Below are positions 51,443 through 60,430 of a stretch of DNA of 64,000 nt, piece by piece. Under the pieces are notes generated by a model, which saw nothing but the letters and a program-made list of their open reading frames with translations, did no database searches and was not told the origin of the DNA. Position numbers and translations under genes: made by a program. The first letter of the stretch is position 1. Each line of letters begins with the position of its first letter. The stretch is from JANQQJ01 sp046290575 (GTDB lineage Bacteria; Pseudomonadota; Alphaproteobacteria; SMXS01): the NCBI GenBank assembly GCA_046290575.1, contig JBKAGX010000009.1, positions 51,191 to 115,190 of the forward strand. Direction: 5' to 3'.

Positions 51443-52787
51443 AGCTGGCCCAGGCTTCGGCTTCTTTAGCACAGCGGCGGAACGGTCCGAACCCGGAGCG
51501 CAAGACCAGAACAGCCCACAACCCCGTCACCAGACCCGCGATCGCCAGCGAATATCTCAGATCCTGTGGATCGCCGAAGACGTTGTCCGTCATCCAGCCG
51601 ATCAGCCAGGGGCCAAGACCCAACCCGATCATGTTGACCGTGAACAGATAGATCGCGGAGACCTGTGCGCGCATCTGATTGGGCGTAATCGCCTGAATCG
51701 CCGCCGGTGCGACACCGAACGGCATCGCCCCCAGAAAGGCACCGGGAAACAGCAGCAGATAGGCATATTCAGGCGAAGGCATCAGCGGCGTGGCGACATT
51801 AACCGGAATGAGGATCAGCGCCGCCAAAGCGCCCGCACGCAGGTAGGAGTCGCTCATGCCGTTGCGGCGCCAGCGGTCGGCCAGCGCGCCGCCGGCAACG
51901 ATGCCCAGCGGCCCCATGATCAGCACTGCCAGGCCGAAAATCAGCCCGACATCAGCGGGCGCTTCCCCATAGGTCCGATAGAAGAAGGCAGGCGTCCAGA
52001 CCGACGAACCATAGCCGATCAACGATAACGGCGCGAAGCCGAGGAAATGTGCACCATAAGTCCGCCAGCGCTTGCGGACAAAGGCCAGCACTTCGGAAAA
52101 CGGCACGCTGACGACGGCGCCGTTCGGTCCTGACCGCTGAACACCGCGCCTATAGGGCTCGCGCACCGTCAGCATCATCAGCGCCACCAGCAAGCCGGGT
52201 AGACCCACGATCACGAAGGTCGCCTGCCAGCCTTTCATGTCGCCCACCAGCGGCATCGGCACCATCTGACCGCTGACCGCGCCGACCACCGCACCGCCGA
52301 CAATGAAGGCGAGGCCGCTGCCGATATAGATCCCCATGCCGTAGGTGCCCAGCGCAACACCCAGCGTCTTCGGCGGAAAGTAATCGGTGATCATGGAATA
52401 GGCGGGCGGCGACAGCGCTGCCTCGCCAACGCCGACGCCCATGCGGGCGAGGAAAAGTTCCAGAAAACTGCGGGTAAAGCCACAGGCTGCCGTCATCAGG
52501 CTCCAGACGGCGATGCCCGTCGCAATGATGCCGCGCCGGGAGTATCGATCGGCAGCGATCCCGATGGGAATACCCAAGACCGTGTAGAACAGTGCGAAAG
52601 CGAACCCGGCCAACAGGCCAAATTCGGAATCCGTGAGCTGCAGGTCACGGATGACCTCGGTACTCAACAGCGACAGGATCTGGCGGTCAATAAAGGAAAA
52701 AGTATAGGCAACCATGAGCACAGCCACCACGTACCAGGCATAGGCTGGACGTGGATAGGGAGGCTCGGCGTTCGATGACGTCGACAT
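51441..52787 (-). CDS. MFS transporter (spinster-like)
   Basis: A 448-aa, 12-helix major facilitator. YVVAVLMVAYTFSFIDRQIL is helix 1, and the motif A region is GIPIGIAADRYSRRGIIATG. MGVGVGEAALSPPAYSMITD is typical of the spinster-like / hexuronate-type group. A clear paralogue lies directly upstream (95 bp). Substrate unknown; the setting among acyl-CoA dehydrogenases and an oxygenase suggests organic acids or lipids. Confidence 0.88.
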   Translation of the reverse strand: MSTSSNAEPPYPRPAYAWYVVAVLMVAYTFSFIDRQILSLLSTEVIRDLQLTDSEFGLLAGFAFALFYTVLGIPIGIAADRYSRRGIIATGIAVWSLMTAACGFTRSFLELFLARMGVGVGEAALSPPAYSMITDYFPPKTLGVALGTYGMGIYIGSGLAFIVGGAVVGAVSGQMVPMPLVGDMKGWQATFVIVGLPGLLVALMMLTVREPYRRGVQRSGPNGAVVSVPFSEVLAFVRKRWRTYGAHFLGFAPLSLIGYGSSVWTPAFFYRTYGEAPADVGLIFGLAVLIMGPLGIVAGGALADRWRRNGMSDSYLRAGALAALILIPVNVATPLMPSPEYAYLLLFPGAFLGAMPFGVAPAAIQAITPNQMRAQVSAIYLFTVNMIGLGLGPWLIGWMTDNVFGDPQDLRYSLAIAGLVTGLWAVLVLRSGFGPFRRCAKEAEAWAS

Positions 52788-52881
52788 AAAAGCTGGTAAT
52801 CCCCGTTTTCCCCAAAACGGACCCGAAAGGGTCGCTTTCCAGCATAGGGAGCGACCGCGGGAAAGCCAGCGATTTCAGGCG

Positions 52882-54270
52882 TTAAGCGGGGGCGGTGGCC
52901 GCGGCGGCCGCCTCAATGCGCGCGTCGTTCTCCGCCAGGCTTTTACGGTAGTGCTTCAGCCCCCAGGCCAGCAGCAGGGCCGCAGGCGGGATCGTAATGG
53001 CCGCAGTCAAAACGAGGGACAGATAAAGCTGGTTGGTATCGCCGAAAACGAAGTCGGTGAAGAAGCCGACAAGACCAGGCCCCACACCCATACCAATCAG
53101 ATTGACCGTAAACAGATAAAGCGCAGAGACCTGTGCGCGCATCTGGTTGGGCGTCACCGCCTGCAGCGCCGCTGCAGCGGCCCCCGTGGGCATTGCACCG
53201 AAGAACACGGCACCAGCCAGCACCACCAGCGCGATCTCCACCGAACCCGCCAGCGGGAACAGAATGGCACAAGGCGCCAGGGCGACGGCTGCCATCATGG
53301 TGCCACGCATATTGGCATCGGTGCGGCCACGCGCGCGCATCCAGTCGCAGAACCAGCCGCCGAAGAACACGCCGCCGATGCCGAAGATCAGGATGATAAA
53401 CCCGTAGGCATAACCGGCGTCATAGATCTCCCAACCATAGGACCGGCGAATAAATTCGGGGATCCAGAGCGCGGTGCCATAACCGAAGACGGCGAGCAGC
53501 GCGAAGCTGACAAAATGGGCGCCATAGGTCTTGCCGTTCTTGCGGACGAAGGCGAGCACATCGCGCAGCGGCAGCGAATCAATACCTTCCGTTCCGTCGG
53601 CCCGCTTGGTTTTCAGCACACCACGTCGCGCCGGTTCGCGCACGGTCAACATCAGGAGAGCAACCAGAATCCCGGGCAAGCCGACGATAAAGAAGGTCAG
53701 CTGCCAGGCGTGAATCTCGCCGAAGACGGGGATGGTGACCGGCGGCGCCGTATCAACCGCCTGCACCACGCCTGCGCCGACAATGTACGCAAGCGCGCTG
53801 CCGATGAAGATGCCCATGCTGTAGACACTGAGGGCGCGCGCGAGCTTGTCCGGCGGAAACGTATCGGCAATCAGCGAATAGGCAGGCGGCGAGAGCGCGG
53901 CCTCGCCCACACCGACGCCCATCCGCGCCAGGAAGAGCGTCCAGAAATTCTTCGCCAGGCCGCATGCGGCGGTCATCAGGCTCCAGACCACGATACCGGC
54001 CACAATGATGTTGCGCCGGTTGGCGCGGTCCGCCAGCCGCCCGATGGGCAGCCCCAGGAACGTATAGAACAGTGCGAACGCCAGCCCGCCGAGCAGGCCC
54101 ACCTCAAAATCGCTGATCCCCAGATCGCGTTTGATCGGCGTCACCAACAGCCCAAGAATTTGCCGGTCAATAAACGAGAAGGTGTAGGCCAGCACCAACA
54201 CGCCGATCAGATACCAGGCCCGTGCAGGGCTGGCATAGGGCGCTTCACCTGTCTGTGCAGGCTGTTGCAT
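52882..54270 (-). CDS. MFS transporter (spinster-like)
   Basis: A 462-aa paralogue of the preceding transporter, sharing VLAYTFSFIDRQILGLLVTP, GLPIGRLADRANRRNIIVAG and MGVGVGEAALSPPAYSLIAD. The C-terminus differs by an alanine-rich tail (RIEAAAAATAPA). It is first in a two-transporter run and diverges from an acyl-CoA dehydrogenase gene. Substrate unknown. Confidence 0.88.
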   Translation of the reverse strand: MQQPAQTGEAPYASPARAWYLIGVLVLAYTFSFIDRQILGLLVTPIKRDLGISDFEVGLLGGLAFALFYTFLGLPIGRLADRANRRNIIVAGIVVWSLMTAACGLAKNFWTLFLARMGVGVGEAALSPPAYSLIADTFPPDKLARALSVYSMGIFIGSALAYIVGAGVVQAVDTAPPVTIPVFGEIHAWQLTFFIVGLPGILVALLMLTVREPARRGVLKTKRADGTEGIDSLPLRDVLAFVRKNGKTYGAHFVSFALLAVFGYGTALWIPEFIRRSYGWEIYDAGYAYGFIILIFGIGGVFFGGWFCDWMRARGRTDANMRGTMMAAVALAPCAILFPLAGSVEIALVVLAGAVFFGAMPTGAAAAALQAVTPNQMRAQVSALYLFTVNLIGMGVGPGLVGFFTDFVFGDTNQLYLSLVLTAAITIPPAALLLAWGLKHYRKSLAENDARIEAAAAATAPA

Positions 54271-54442
54271 GGCGTCCTCCCGATAGAATTCACCGGTGAT
54301 ATTGATCGCTGGTCATGGAAGGAAAGGAGAAACAGACGATTCCCGTTCAGATTCTTTACGCAAGCGGGCCAAACACGCTTCAAGCTTGAATCTGTGCCTG
54401 TTTTGCTCTCTGTTACCGGTCGGTTGAATTCAGGAGTTCAGG

Positions 54443-55582
54443 ATGCTGCAGCGCACGGTCTATGAGCAGGAACACGACATGTTCCGCGATGCGGTTCGCG
54501 GGTTCTTCGCCCGCGAAATGACGCCTCACCATGATGCATGGGAAAAGGAAGGCTGCGTACCGCGCGACTTCTGGCGCAAGGCCGGCGAACAGGGTCTGCT
54601 GTGCCCGCAGGTGCCGGAAGAATATGGCGGACCGGGCGGTGACTACCGTTATCTGGCCGTGGTCGACGAAGAACTGGGCATGGCCGGTGCCTCGGGGCCC
54701 GGCTTTACCGTGCACAGCGACATCTGCGCCGGCTATCTGCTGAGCTATGGCAGTGAAGACCAGAAGCGCGAATGGCTGCCCAAGATGGTGTCTGGCGAGG
54801 CGATCTTCGCCGTCGCCATGACCGAGCCCAATACAGGCAGCGACCTGCAGGGGGTGAAAACCACCGCGCTGATGGACGGCAACCAATATGTGATCAATGG
54901 CTCAAAGACCTTCATCTCCAACGGCCAGAACGCCGATGTGATCATCGTCGTTGCCAAGACCGACCCGAGCCAGGGCGCCAAGGGCATCAGCCTGATCATG
55001 GTCGAAGCCGACCGGGACGGCTTCAGGCGCGGCCGTAATCTCGACAAGATGGGCATGCACGCCGCCGATACGTCCGAACTGTTTTTTGACGATGTCCGCG
55101 TGCCGACGTCCAACCTGCTGGGGCCGGAAGAAGGCAAGGGCTTCGCCCAGCTGATGACCGAGCTGCCGCAGGAGCGGCTGAGCATCGCGCTTAACGCCCA
55201 GGCCGCCGCGCAATATGCCTATGATCTGACCGTCGATTACGTGAAGGAACGCAAGGCGTTTGGCAGCCCCGTGTTCGACTTTCAGAACACCCGCTTCAAA
55301 CTGGCTGAACTGAAGACCGAACTGGCCGTCGGCTGGGCGTTCTGCGACCAGTGCATCGAGCACCATCTGCGCGGCGAGCTCTCCAGCGCCGACGCCTCCA
55401 TGGCCAAGCTATGGGTCACCGAAATGCTGGGCCGCGTCGTCGATGAAGGCGTCCAGCTGCATGGCGGCTATGGCTATATGAACGAATACCCCATCGCGCG
55501 GCTTTACACGGATTCACGGGTGCAGCGCATCTATGGCGGCACGTCGGAAATCATGAAGGAACTGATCAGCCGGGACGTTTAG
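54443..55582 (+). CDS. acyl-CoA dehydrogenase
   Basis: A 379-aa FAD enzyme. Motifs: AMTEPNTGSDLQGVKTTALM, KTFISNGQNADVIIVVAKTD, FFDDVRVPTSNLLGPEEGKG, and the terminal VQLHGGYGYMNEYPIARLYT followed by RVQRIYGGTSEIMKELI. This resembles long-chain acyl-CoA dehydrogenases. It ends just before a decayed TonB-domain fragment on the other strand. EtfAB in the window would accept its electrons. Confidence 0.9.
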   Translation: MLQRTVYEQEHDMFRDAVRGFFAREMTPHHDAWEKEGCVPRDFWRKAGEQGLLCPQVPEEYGGPGGDYRYLAVVDEELGMAGASGPGFTVHSDICAGYLLSYGSEDQKREWLPKMVSGEAIFAVAMTEPNTGSDLQGVKTTALMDGNQYVINGSKTFISNGQNADVIIVVAKTDPSQGAKGISLIMVEADRDGFRRGRNLDKMGMHAADTSELFFDDVRVPTSNLLGPEEGKGFAQLMTELPQERLSIALNAQAAAQYAYDLTVDYVKERKAFGSPVFDFQNTRFKLAELKTELAVGWAFCDQCIEHHLRGELSSADASMAKLWVTEMLGRVVDEGVQLHGGYGYMNEYPIARLYTDSRVQRIYGGTSEIMKELISRDV

Positions 55583-55588
55583 GGCGCC

Positions 55589-55726
55589 TCAGTTTCCGAA
55601 GCAGGCCGGGTGATCGGGCAGGCGCTCACCCTCAAGCGCCCAGACCAGTCGGATGGTCTGGTTCGGCGTTTCCGTTCGCGCGCCGTCAACCAGGCCCGGC
55701 GCGTAACAGAACTGCTTGATCGCGGT
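55589..55726 (-). pseudogene. TonB C-terminal domain fragment
   Basis: A 45-codon open stretch after an in-frame TAG reads TAIKQFCYAPGLVDG, then TPNQTIRLVWALEGERLPDH and PACFGN before a TGA. This is the end of a TonB C-terminal domain, nearly identical to the end of the TonB at 59298-59936. At DNA level 55605-55636 is identical to 59311-59342 (32 nt), and about 59 of 64 bases match over the longer stretch. No start, signal or upstream half remains. Confidence 0.85.
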
Positions 55727-55742
55727 CTACAGGCAAAACGGA

Positions 55743-57176
55743 TTATCCGGGCGCCACAAGCGGGGCGAACGGGTCAATCTCGTCTCTGTCCTCCAGGTCG
55801 TCCAATTGTTCTTCGTTTTCGCCCGACGCATCCGGGCATGAGGGGTGTTCGGGCAGGCCCTCCCCCTCCAGCGCCCAGACCAGCCGAATGGTCTGGTCGG
55901 GTGCGGCGACGGCAATACCGTCCGCCAGCCGTGGAAAATACCTGAACTGCTCAATGGCCCGTACGCCATAGCGGTCAAACATCGCATGCGATGAGTCGAT
56001 GGTATGAATGTCCACCGGCCGCCCATGTTCTGAGATGGTAAACTCATAGATCACACATCCAGACGTGCCGCTCCACTGGGCATAAAGCGGAAACCGGGGC
56101 TGGGTCCTGAACATGGGATAGGCCCCCCGGTCAGCGGGCGTGCCGTCATCACTGTTCAGGTATTTTTCGAGCTGGACCTGAAAATGCGCAGCCTCCTCTT
56201 CGTTAAGGATGCCGCGGGACAGGCCCAGCTCCAGCGTGGCAGCTGCAGCATCCGGGTCACGCGTGAGCATGTTCAACTGAAATGCATAGGCATATTCATT
56301 GGCCCGCTTGAAAAGCCCTGCTTTCAAGCCGGGCGCCATCATCGCCAATTGCCGGTCCGCCTGCCCCAACTCTCCATACAGATAGGCGAGCTGCATCCAG
56401 TAGAACTGGCGATCATAATCCCTGAGAAGGGTTTCGAGCGCGGGAACAGCCTCTTCAAATCGCTCCAGGCGGATCAGCAAGCGAACCCGCTCCGCAAGCC
56501 AGTTCTCCTTGAGCTGCGCTGTCTGCATTGGCGTGGTCCCCGGCACCTTGTCGGCCTGATCGATGGCTTTTTCAAACCATTCAAGCGCCTTCTCAAGCTC
56601 CGGGGTGGCCATTGCCAGATAGGCCCCGGCGATCTGACCAAAGAGAAGCGGCGGCGCCTGGGGCTTATCTCTGATCGCACCCTGAAGAATGGCCACGCCG
56701 CGCCGGAGGCTGACATCGCCGACGTGCAGGCCCTGAACATCTGCTGCCTGCAGGAAATAGGTGCCGATCGTTACGCGAAGCTCGTCGGCATGCCATGCCG
56801 GCTGCATACAGTCGGTTGCCCCATAAAGCGCTTCCAGCGTTTTCAGCGCGCGGTCATAGCTCTTGTCTGCCCAGTCGATGTGAACCAACGCAAGCGAGAT
56901 AACCACATGGTCAGTCCCTGTCAGATCCGACCGTGAAAACAGATCTGTCAGCGATGACCTGAGCGCGGGAATATTGACAAAACGCATGTCCCGGGGCACC
57001 GCGGCCAGCGCCTGAAGGACAGCGGGCGAGGCCTGTGCTTCAAGCTCAAGAAATGCTTCGCAACCCTCTGGCTCCAGTGACGGGGCGGCATATGCTGGCC
57101 GAGATACCGCCAGCGCCAGCACGCAGACGACAAAAACAAGCGCCCTGGAAATGTAACTTATACCGGCGGTACGCAC
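55743..57176 (-). CDS. secreted TPR protein fused to a TonB C-terminal domain
   Basis: About 477 aa. GTG at 57176 (GGGGGA 6 nt upstream) gives a signal ending SRPAYAAP. Residues ~60-360 are TPR-like, with YWMQLAYLYGELGQADRQLA closely resembling the TPR gene at 57940-59280. The last ~110 residues are a TonB C-terminal domain: GCVIYEFTISEHGRPVDIHT, RAIEQFRYFP, PDQTIRLVWALEGEGLPEHP. It looks like a fusion of the two gene types found upstream. No membrane anchor remains after signal cleavage, so it should be periplasmic. Confidence 0.82.
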   Translation of the reverse strand: MRTAGISYISRALVFVVCVLALAVSRPAYAAPSLEPEGCEAFLELEAQASPAVLQALAAVPRDMRFVNIPALRSSLTDLFSRSDLTGTDHVVISLALVHIDWADKSYDRALKTLEALYGATDCMQPAWHADELRVTIGTYFLQAADVQGLHVGDVSLRRGVAILQGAIRDKPQAPPLLFGQIAGAYLAMATPELEKALEWFEKAIDQADKVPGTTPMQTAQLKENWLAERVRLLIRLERFEEAVPALETLLRDYDRQFYWMQLAYLYGELGQADRQLAMMAPGLKAGLFKRANEYAYAFQLNMLTRDPDAAAATLELGLSRGILNEEEAAHFQVQLEKYLNSDDGTPADRGAYPMFRTQPRFPLYAQWSGTSGCVIYEFTISEHGRPVDIHTIDSSHAMFDRYGVRAIEQFRYFPRLADGIAVAAPDQTIRLVWALEGEGLPEHPSCPDASGENEEQLDDLEDRDEIDPFAPLVAPG

Positions 57177-57255
57177 GGCAAATCCCCCGAGAATATGTTG
57201 TCTTAGTCTGGCCCCAAGGCGTCGTGCCCTCAAGTGCGGAATTGCCCGGCGCAGC

Positions 57256-57783
57256 CTACCGTGTGCAGGCGGTATCAACCGGAAGCGGCTCACTCCGAAG
57301 TTTCCAGACGAGCTGAATCAGGTGAGGCCGGGATGTGATGTCCGGCTCCGGGGTGTCTTCCTCTTTCGTCTCGCTCTCATCCTCGCCCTCGCTCTCGCCA
57401 GGTCGCGGTGGCGGCATGAATTGATACCGGTAGAGCGCATCCATGCCCGGCGGGACAAACAGTTCACTGGTGGCATCAACCGCGCGGACGGCGGTAACCG
57501 AACCGGACCCGTCGATCGAGAATTCGTAGATCACACAGCCGGACAGGTTTTTCTTTGCGGCCACCCGTGGCCAGCGCGCGCGTTCGCGGTGGACCACGAT
57601 CAGACCACCCCCGGCATTCACTTCAACAGGTGTATTGAGCGGCCCGAGATAGACTGAAAACTCTTCGCTCTCGTCTATCTCGATGTCACCGCCGAGGTCG
57701 GGTTGGGCAGCCGCGGCAAGCGGTATCGTCGCGCCCATAAGGCTGAGGACAACAATGGCAATGGGCCGGCATAAACAAAGCAT
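57256..57783 (-). CDS. secreted TonB C-terminal-domain protein
   Basis: A 175-aa protein: signal IAIVVLSLMGATIPLAAAAQ, then a divergent TonB C-terminal domain with LSGCVIYEFSIDGSGSVTAV, ALYRYQFMPP, an acidic insert (GESEGEDESETKEEDTPE) and LIQLVWKLRSEPLPVDTACT. It lacks the proline-rich linker and membrane anchor of classical TonB. It keeps the paired cysteines (GCVI and near the C-terminus) seen in its paralogues. A terminator precedes it, so it has its own promoter. Confidence 0.75.
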   Translation of the reverse strand: MLCLCRPIAIVVLSLMGATIPLAAAAQPDLGGDIEIDESEEFSVYLGPLNTPVEVNAGGGLIVVHRERARWPRVAAKKNLSGCVIYEFSIDGSGSVTAVRAVDATSELFVPPGMDALYRYQFMPPPRPGESEGEDESETKEEDTPEPDITSRPHLIQLVWKLRSEPLPVDTACTR

Positions 57784-57880
57784 TGGAAACGGATCCTAAA
57801 TCAAACGCCCTAACGGTAATGCCGGGCCTTACCGGCTGTAAACCAAAGATCATTCGTCACAGGCCGGTACCGGAGCGCAA

Positions 57881-57911
57881 AAGAAAACGGCCCGGGGCTA
57901 AGCCCGGGCCG
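57881..57911 (-). terminator. intrinsic terminator of the TonB/TPR operon
   Basis: CGGCCCGGG (57888-57896) and CCCGGGCCG (57903-57911) form a perfect 9-bp stem with a 6-nt loop. On the minus strand it is followed by TTTTCTT. It lies 29 bp after the TPR gene stop. Confidence 0.85.
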
Positions 57912-57939
57912 CATCCAACTCATCAATGATGTTGAGCCC

Positions 57940-59280
57940 TCAGGCGCCGCAGCTGCCGGCGTTAATCCGCTGGATCCACTGATTGGCGCTTGACCGTTGC
58001 GCCTGGAATTCAGTCGCGTTGGTAAAGGCCCGCTTCGCGCTATCGCACTTGTTCTGATAAAAATAGGCGATGCCCAGATTGTAATGGGCGTTCCCGATCA
58101 TGCGCAGTTTATTCTCGCGCGGTGCCGAGGCGTTCTTGCGGATCGTGCTTTCCCAGGCCGCCGCCGCCTTTTCCCAGTCTTCCTTCTGCATGAAGATCTG
58201 ACCCAGGAAGAAGAAAGGCTCTGCCCCTTTCGCCTGCTCACCGGCAACATTGTACCATTTGATGGCGCGGTCGAGCTCCCGGGCCGTATAGAATGCGTCG
58301 GCCAGCAGACGGTAATTTTCCGGCTTCTTCTCAATCAGACCGCTGTCGAGGCCCTTCTCAAGAATCTCTGCGCCCCGTATCGGGATTTCATTCTGGATAT
58401 AGAGCTGCGCCAAATAGACCTGCTCATTAGAACTGGTCAGCAGGCCCTGGCGATGTGCGGCCTTGAGTGCGGCAAACTGGTCGGATTCCTTGCCGAGTTC
58501 GCCATAGACATAGGCCAGCTGGAGCCAGTAATCGCGCTTCGGATAGTTCTTGACGAGCAGCTCCATAATCGGGAGCGCTTTGGCAGCCTGATTGTCTTCC
58601 AGATAGAGACCGGCCAGATTCCGGTACCAGCCTTCCTTGGGCTGTTCACCCAGTTCCTGAGCCTTGGCGATGGCACGCTCGATCCACTCGATACCCTTTT
58701 TGTAGTTGGGAGGCTGGATCTGCAGATAGGCCGTCGAAAGGGTTGCATAGGACTCCGGACGGGCATTCGGGTTCTCTCTGAAGAATCCTTCCAGCGCATC
58801 AATGCCCTTCTTGAAAAAGGTCTGTGCCGCTGCGCCGTCTTTTTCAGCACCGATCGCAATATAGAGCTGGCCGATGTTAAAGGTCGTCTGACTGAGTTCA
58901 GCGGGCGCCATTGTATCGCGACCAACAGCCACGGCCCGCTCAAGATATTTGACGCCCTGTTCGTAGTTGTCCTGTTCCAGATAAGCTTGTGCGTAGAGCC
59001 GGTTGATCACGACCTGATCATAGGGCGTCATCTCGGCCAGGCTGCCCAATCGGCCCAGCGCGGCAATCGCGGCTCGGCTGTTGCCGGTTTCCAGAATCTC
59101 CTGGATTTCAATGACGGGCTTCTGCAGTTTGACCGAAATCGTACCGCCACTGCTTCTTGGCTCATCTCTGTTACGCTGCGCATCGGTCGTGCCGATGCTG
59201 ACGGTCAAAAAGGCCAGAGCAACGAAGGCGATGGCAACGCCCCGCCCTGCCTGGCCAAACGTTTTACGAAGGTCGATCAT
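57940..59280 (-). CDS. exported TPR protein of the TonB locus
   Basis: A 446-aa protein with a signal (GVAIAFVALAFLTVSIGTTD then AQRNRD). About ten TPR-like repeats follow, for example YAQAYLEQDNYEQGVKYLER and YWLQLAYVYGELGKESDQFA. TPR proteins at this place are known next to TtpC/TonB2-type systems. The start ATG at 59280 has GGAGAG 6 nt upstream and lies 17 bp after the TonB stop. It ends before a strong terminator and so closes the operon. Confidence 0.85.
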   Translation of the reverse strand: MIDLRKTFGQAGRGVAIAFVALAFLTVSIGTTDAQRNRDEPRSSGGTISVKLQKPVIEIQEILETGNSRAAIAALGRLGSLAEMTPYDQVVINRLYAQAYLEQDNYEQGVKYLERAVAVGRDTMAPAELSQTTFNIGQLYIAIGAEKDGAAAQTFFKKGIDALEGFFRENPNARPESYATLSTAYLQIQPPNYKKGIEWIERAIAKAQELGEQPKEGWYRNLAGLYLEDNQAAKALPIMELLVKNYPKRDYWLQLAYVYGELGKESDQFAALKAAHRQGLLTSSNEQVYLAQLYIQNEIPIRGAEILEKGLDSGLIEKKPENYRLLADAFYTARELDRAIKWYNVAGEQAKGAEPFFFLGQIFMQKEDWEKAAAAWESTIRKNASAPRENKLRMIGNAHYNLGIAYFYQNKCDSAKRAFTNATEFQAQRSSANQWIQRINAGSCGA

Positions 59281-59297
59281 CGTTCGCTCTCCTACGT

Positions 59298-59936
59298 TTA
59301 TTCGGCGCATGCCGGGTGATCGGGCAGGCGCTCACCCTCAAGTGCCCAGACCAAGCGGATCGTCTGGTTCGGGGTGGCTGCCGGCTGCCCATTGATAATC
59401 AGAGGTTCATACTTGAACTGCTCGATGGCGCGCGTCCCGTTGCGTTCAAACATCGAACTGGACGAGTCGATCACATAGATGTCGCTGGTCCCGCCGGTCT
59501 TGGTAATGGTGAAACCGAAGATCACACAGCCGGAAATGCCGCGCTCCTGTGCCCGGCGTGGGAACTGTGGGGTCACCCGGAACTTGGGATATGCGCCGCG
59601 ATCGAGCGCTGCAGCGTTCACACCACCAAATGCGATGTCTGTATTAACCGCAGTATCGAATTCCATCTGCACACCACCCAGATCCTGATTCTGGTTCAGC
59701 TGAACATTGGCCAGCTTGGGCGGCGGCGGCGGCGGGACTTCTTCCCGCTCAGGCTTGGTACGCTGCTTGCGTCGAGGGTCCTGGTCCTCTTCTTCCATCG
59801 TGATGTCGATATTGCCGAAGTTTCTTTGCTCTTCCAGCACCAGGTCTTCGCCTGCAATCAGCAACTGCATGACAAAGAACAGGCTGAGCGTGATCAGCCC
59901 GGCCAGAACAATTGAGCCACCGAGACGAGCGATCAT
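59298..59936 (-). CDS. tonB: energy transducer TonB
   Basis: A 212-aa TonB. One N-terminal membrane anchor (GGSIVLAGLITLSLFFVMQL) carries a Ser but not the usual His (S-x3-H). A short linker has VPPPPPPKLANVQ. The C-terminal domain reads GISGCVIFGFTITKTGGTSD, RAIEQFKYEP and PNQTIRLVWALEGERLPDHP, ending ACAE. The start overlaps the exbD stop (ATGA). It should connect the proton-motive-force complex to outer-membrane receptors. Confidence 0.9.
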   Translation of the reverse strand: MIARLGGSIVLAGLITLSLFFVMQLLIAGEDLVLEEQRNFGNIDITMEEEDQDPRRKQRTKPEREEVPPPPPPKLANVQLNQNQDLGGVQMEFDTAVNTDIAFGGVNAAALDRGAYPKFRVTPQFPRRAQERGISGCVIFGFTITKTGGTSDIYVIDSSSSMFERNGTRAIEQFKYEPLIINGQPAATPNQTIRLVWALEGERLPDHPACAE

Positions 59937-60358
59937 TGGTTGGGTGCCTCCGGCGCTTTTCTAAGAGAAATGTCCCCCGTGACGCCGCCATCCTTGATCT
60001 GGTCCATGACTTCGACGACGCACTGTGTCTTGGCGTCACCCTGGATCGAAATAACCGCACTGGCACCGGGCCGTTCGGCCAGCAAGCGCTGTACGTTGGG
60101 CCCCACCTGGCCCGGGTCGATCCGCCGGCGCTCCAGAATGACCCAGCAATCCTGAGTGACTTCCATCTGAATGTTCTTGCGTACGTCAGGCGGCTGATCC
60201 GGCGGCGGTGTGTCGCTGGGGCGTGACGTGGAAAGACCGATTTCCTTCACAAACGTCGCGGTGACGATGAAGAAGATCAGCATGATGAAAACGATGTCCA
60301 GCATAGGAGTCAGATTGACTTCCTCTTCGGCCATCGCACTCCCGTGTTTCTTACGCAT
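59933..60358 (-). CDS. exbD: ExbD/TolR family protein 2
   Basis: A 141-aa proton-channel accessory subunit. NLTPMLDIVFIMLIFFIVTA holds the conserved Asp in the single membrane helix. The periplasmic part includes RIDPGQVGPNVQRLLAERPG. It is the second of two exbD genes in tandem and overlaps tonB. The two differ in their periplasmic halves, so they may form a mixed dimer. Confidence 0.92.
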   Translation of the reverse strand: MRKKHGSAMAEEEVNLTPMLDIVFIMLIFFIVTATFVKEIGLSTSRPSDTPPPDQPPDVRKNIQMEVTQDCWVILERRRIDPGQVGPNVQRLLAERPGASAVISIQGDAKTQCVVEVMDQIKDGGVTGDISLRKAPEAPNQ

Positions 60359-60430
60359 TGTCCTCTGGTTCTCCCCGAACCACCCGATCCTCCCTCAATA
60401 TTAGGAGATAGGGCGAAAGTCTCTGCAGCG

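Noticed and set aside
52951..54465. 504-codon plus-strand frame opposite an MFS gene
   Set aside because: Rich in His/Arg/Gln with no membrane or domain pattern; the minus strand encodes a clear 12-helix transporter.
57997..59319. 440-codon plus-strand frame opposite the TPR gene
   Set aside because: Antisense of a protein with evident TPR repeats and signal peptide; no independent start signal.
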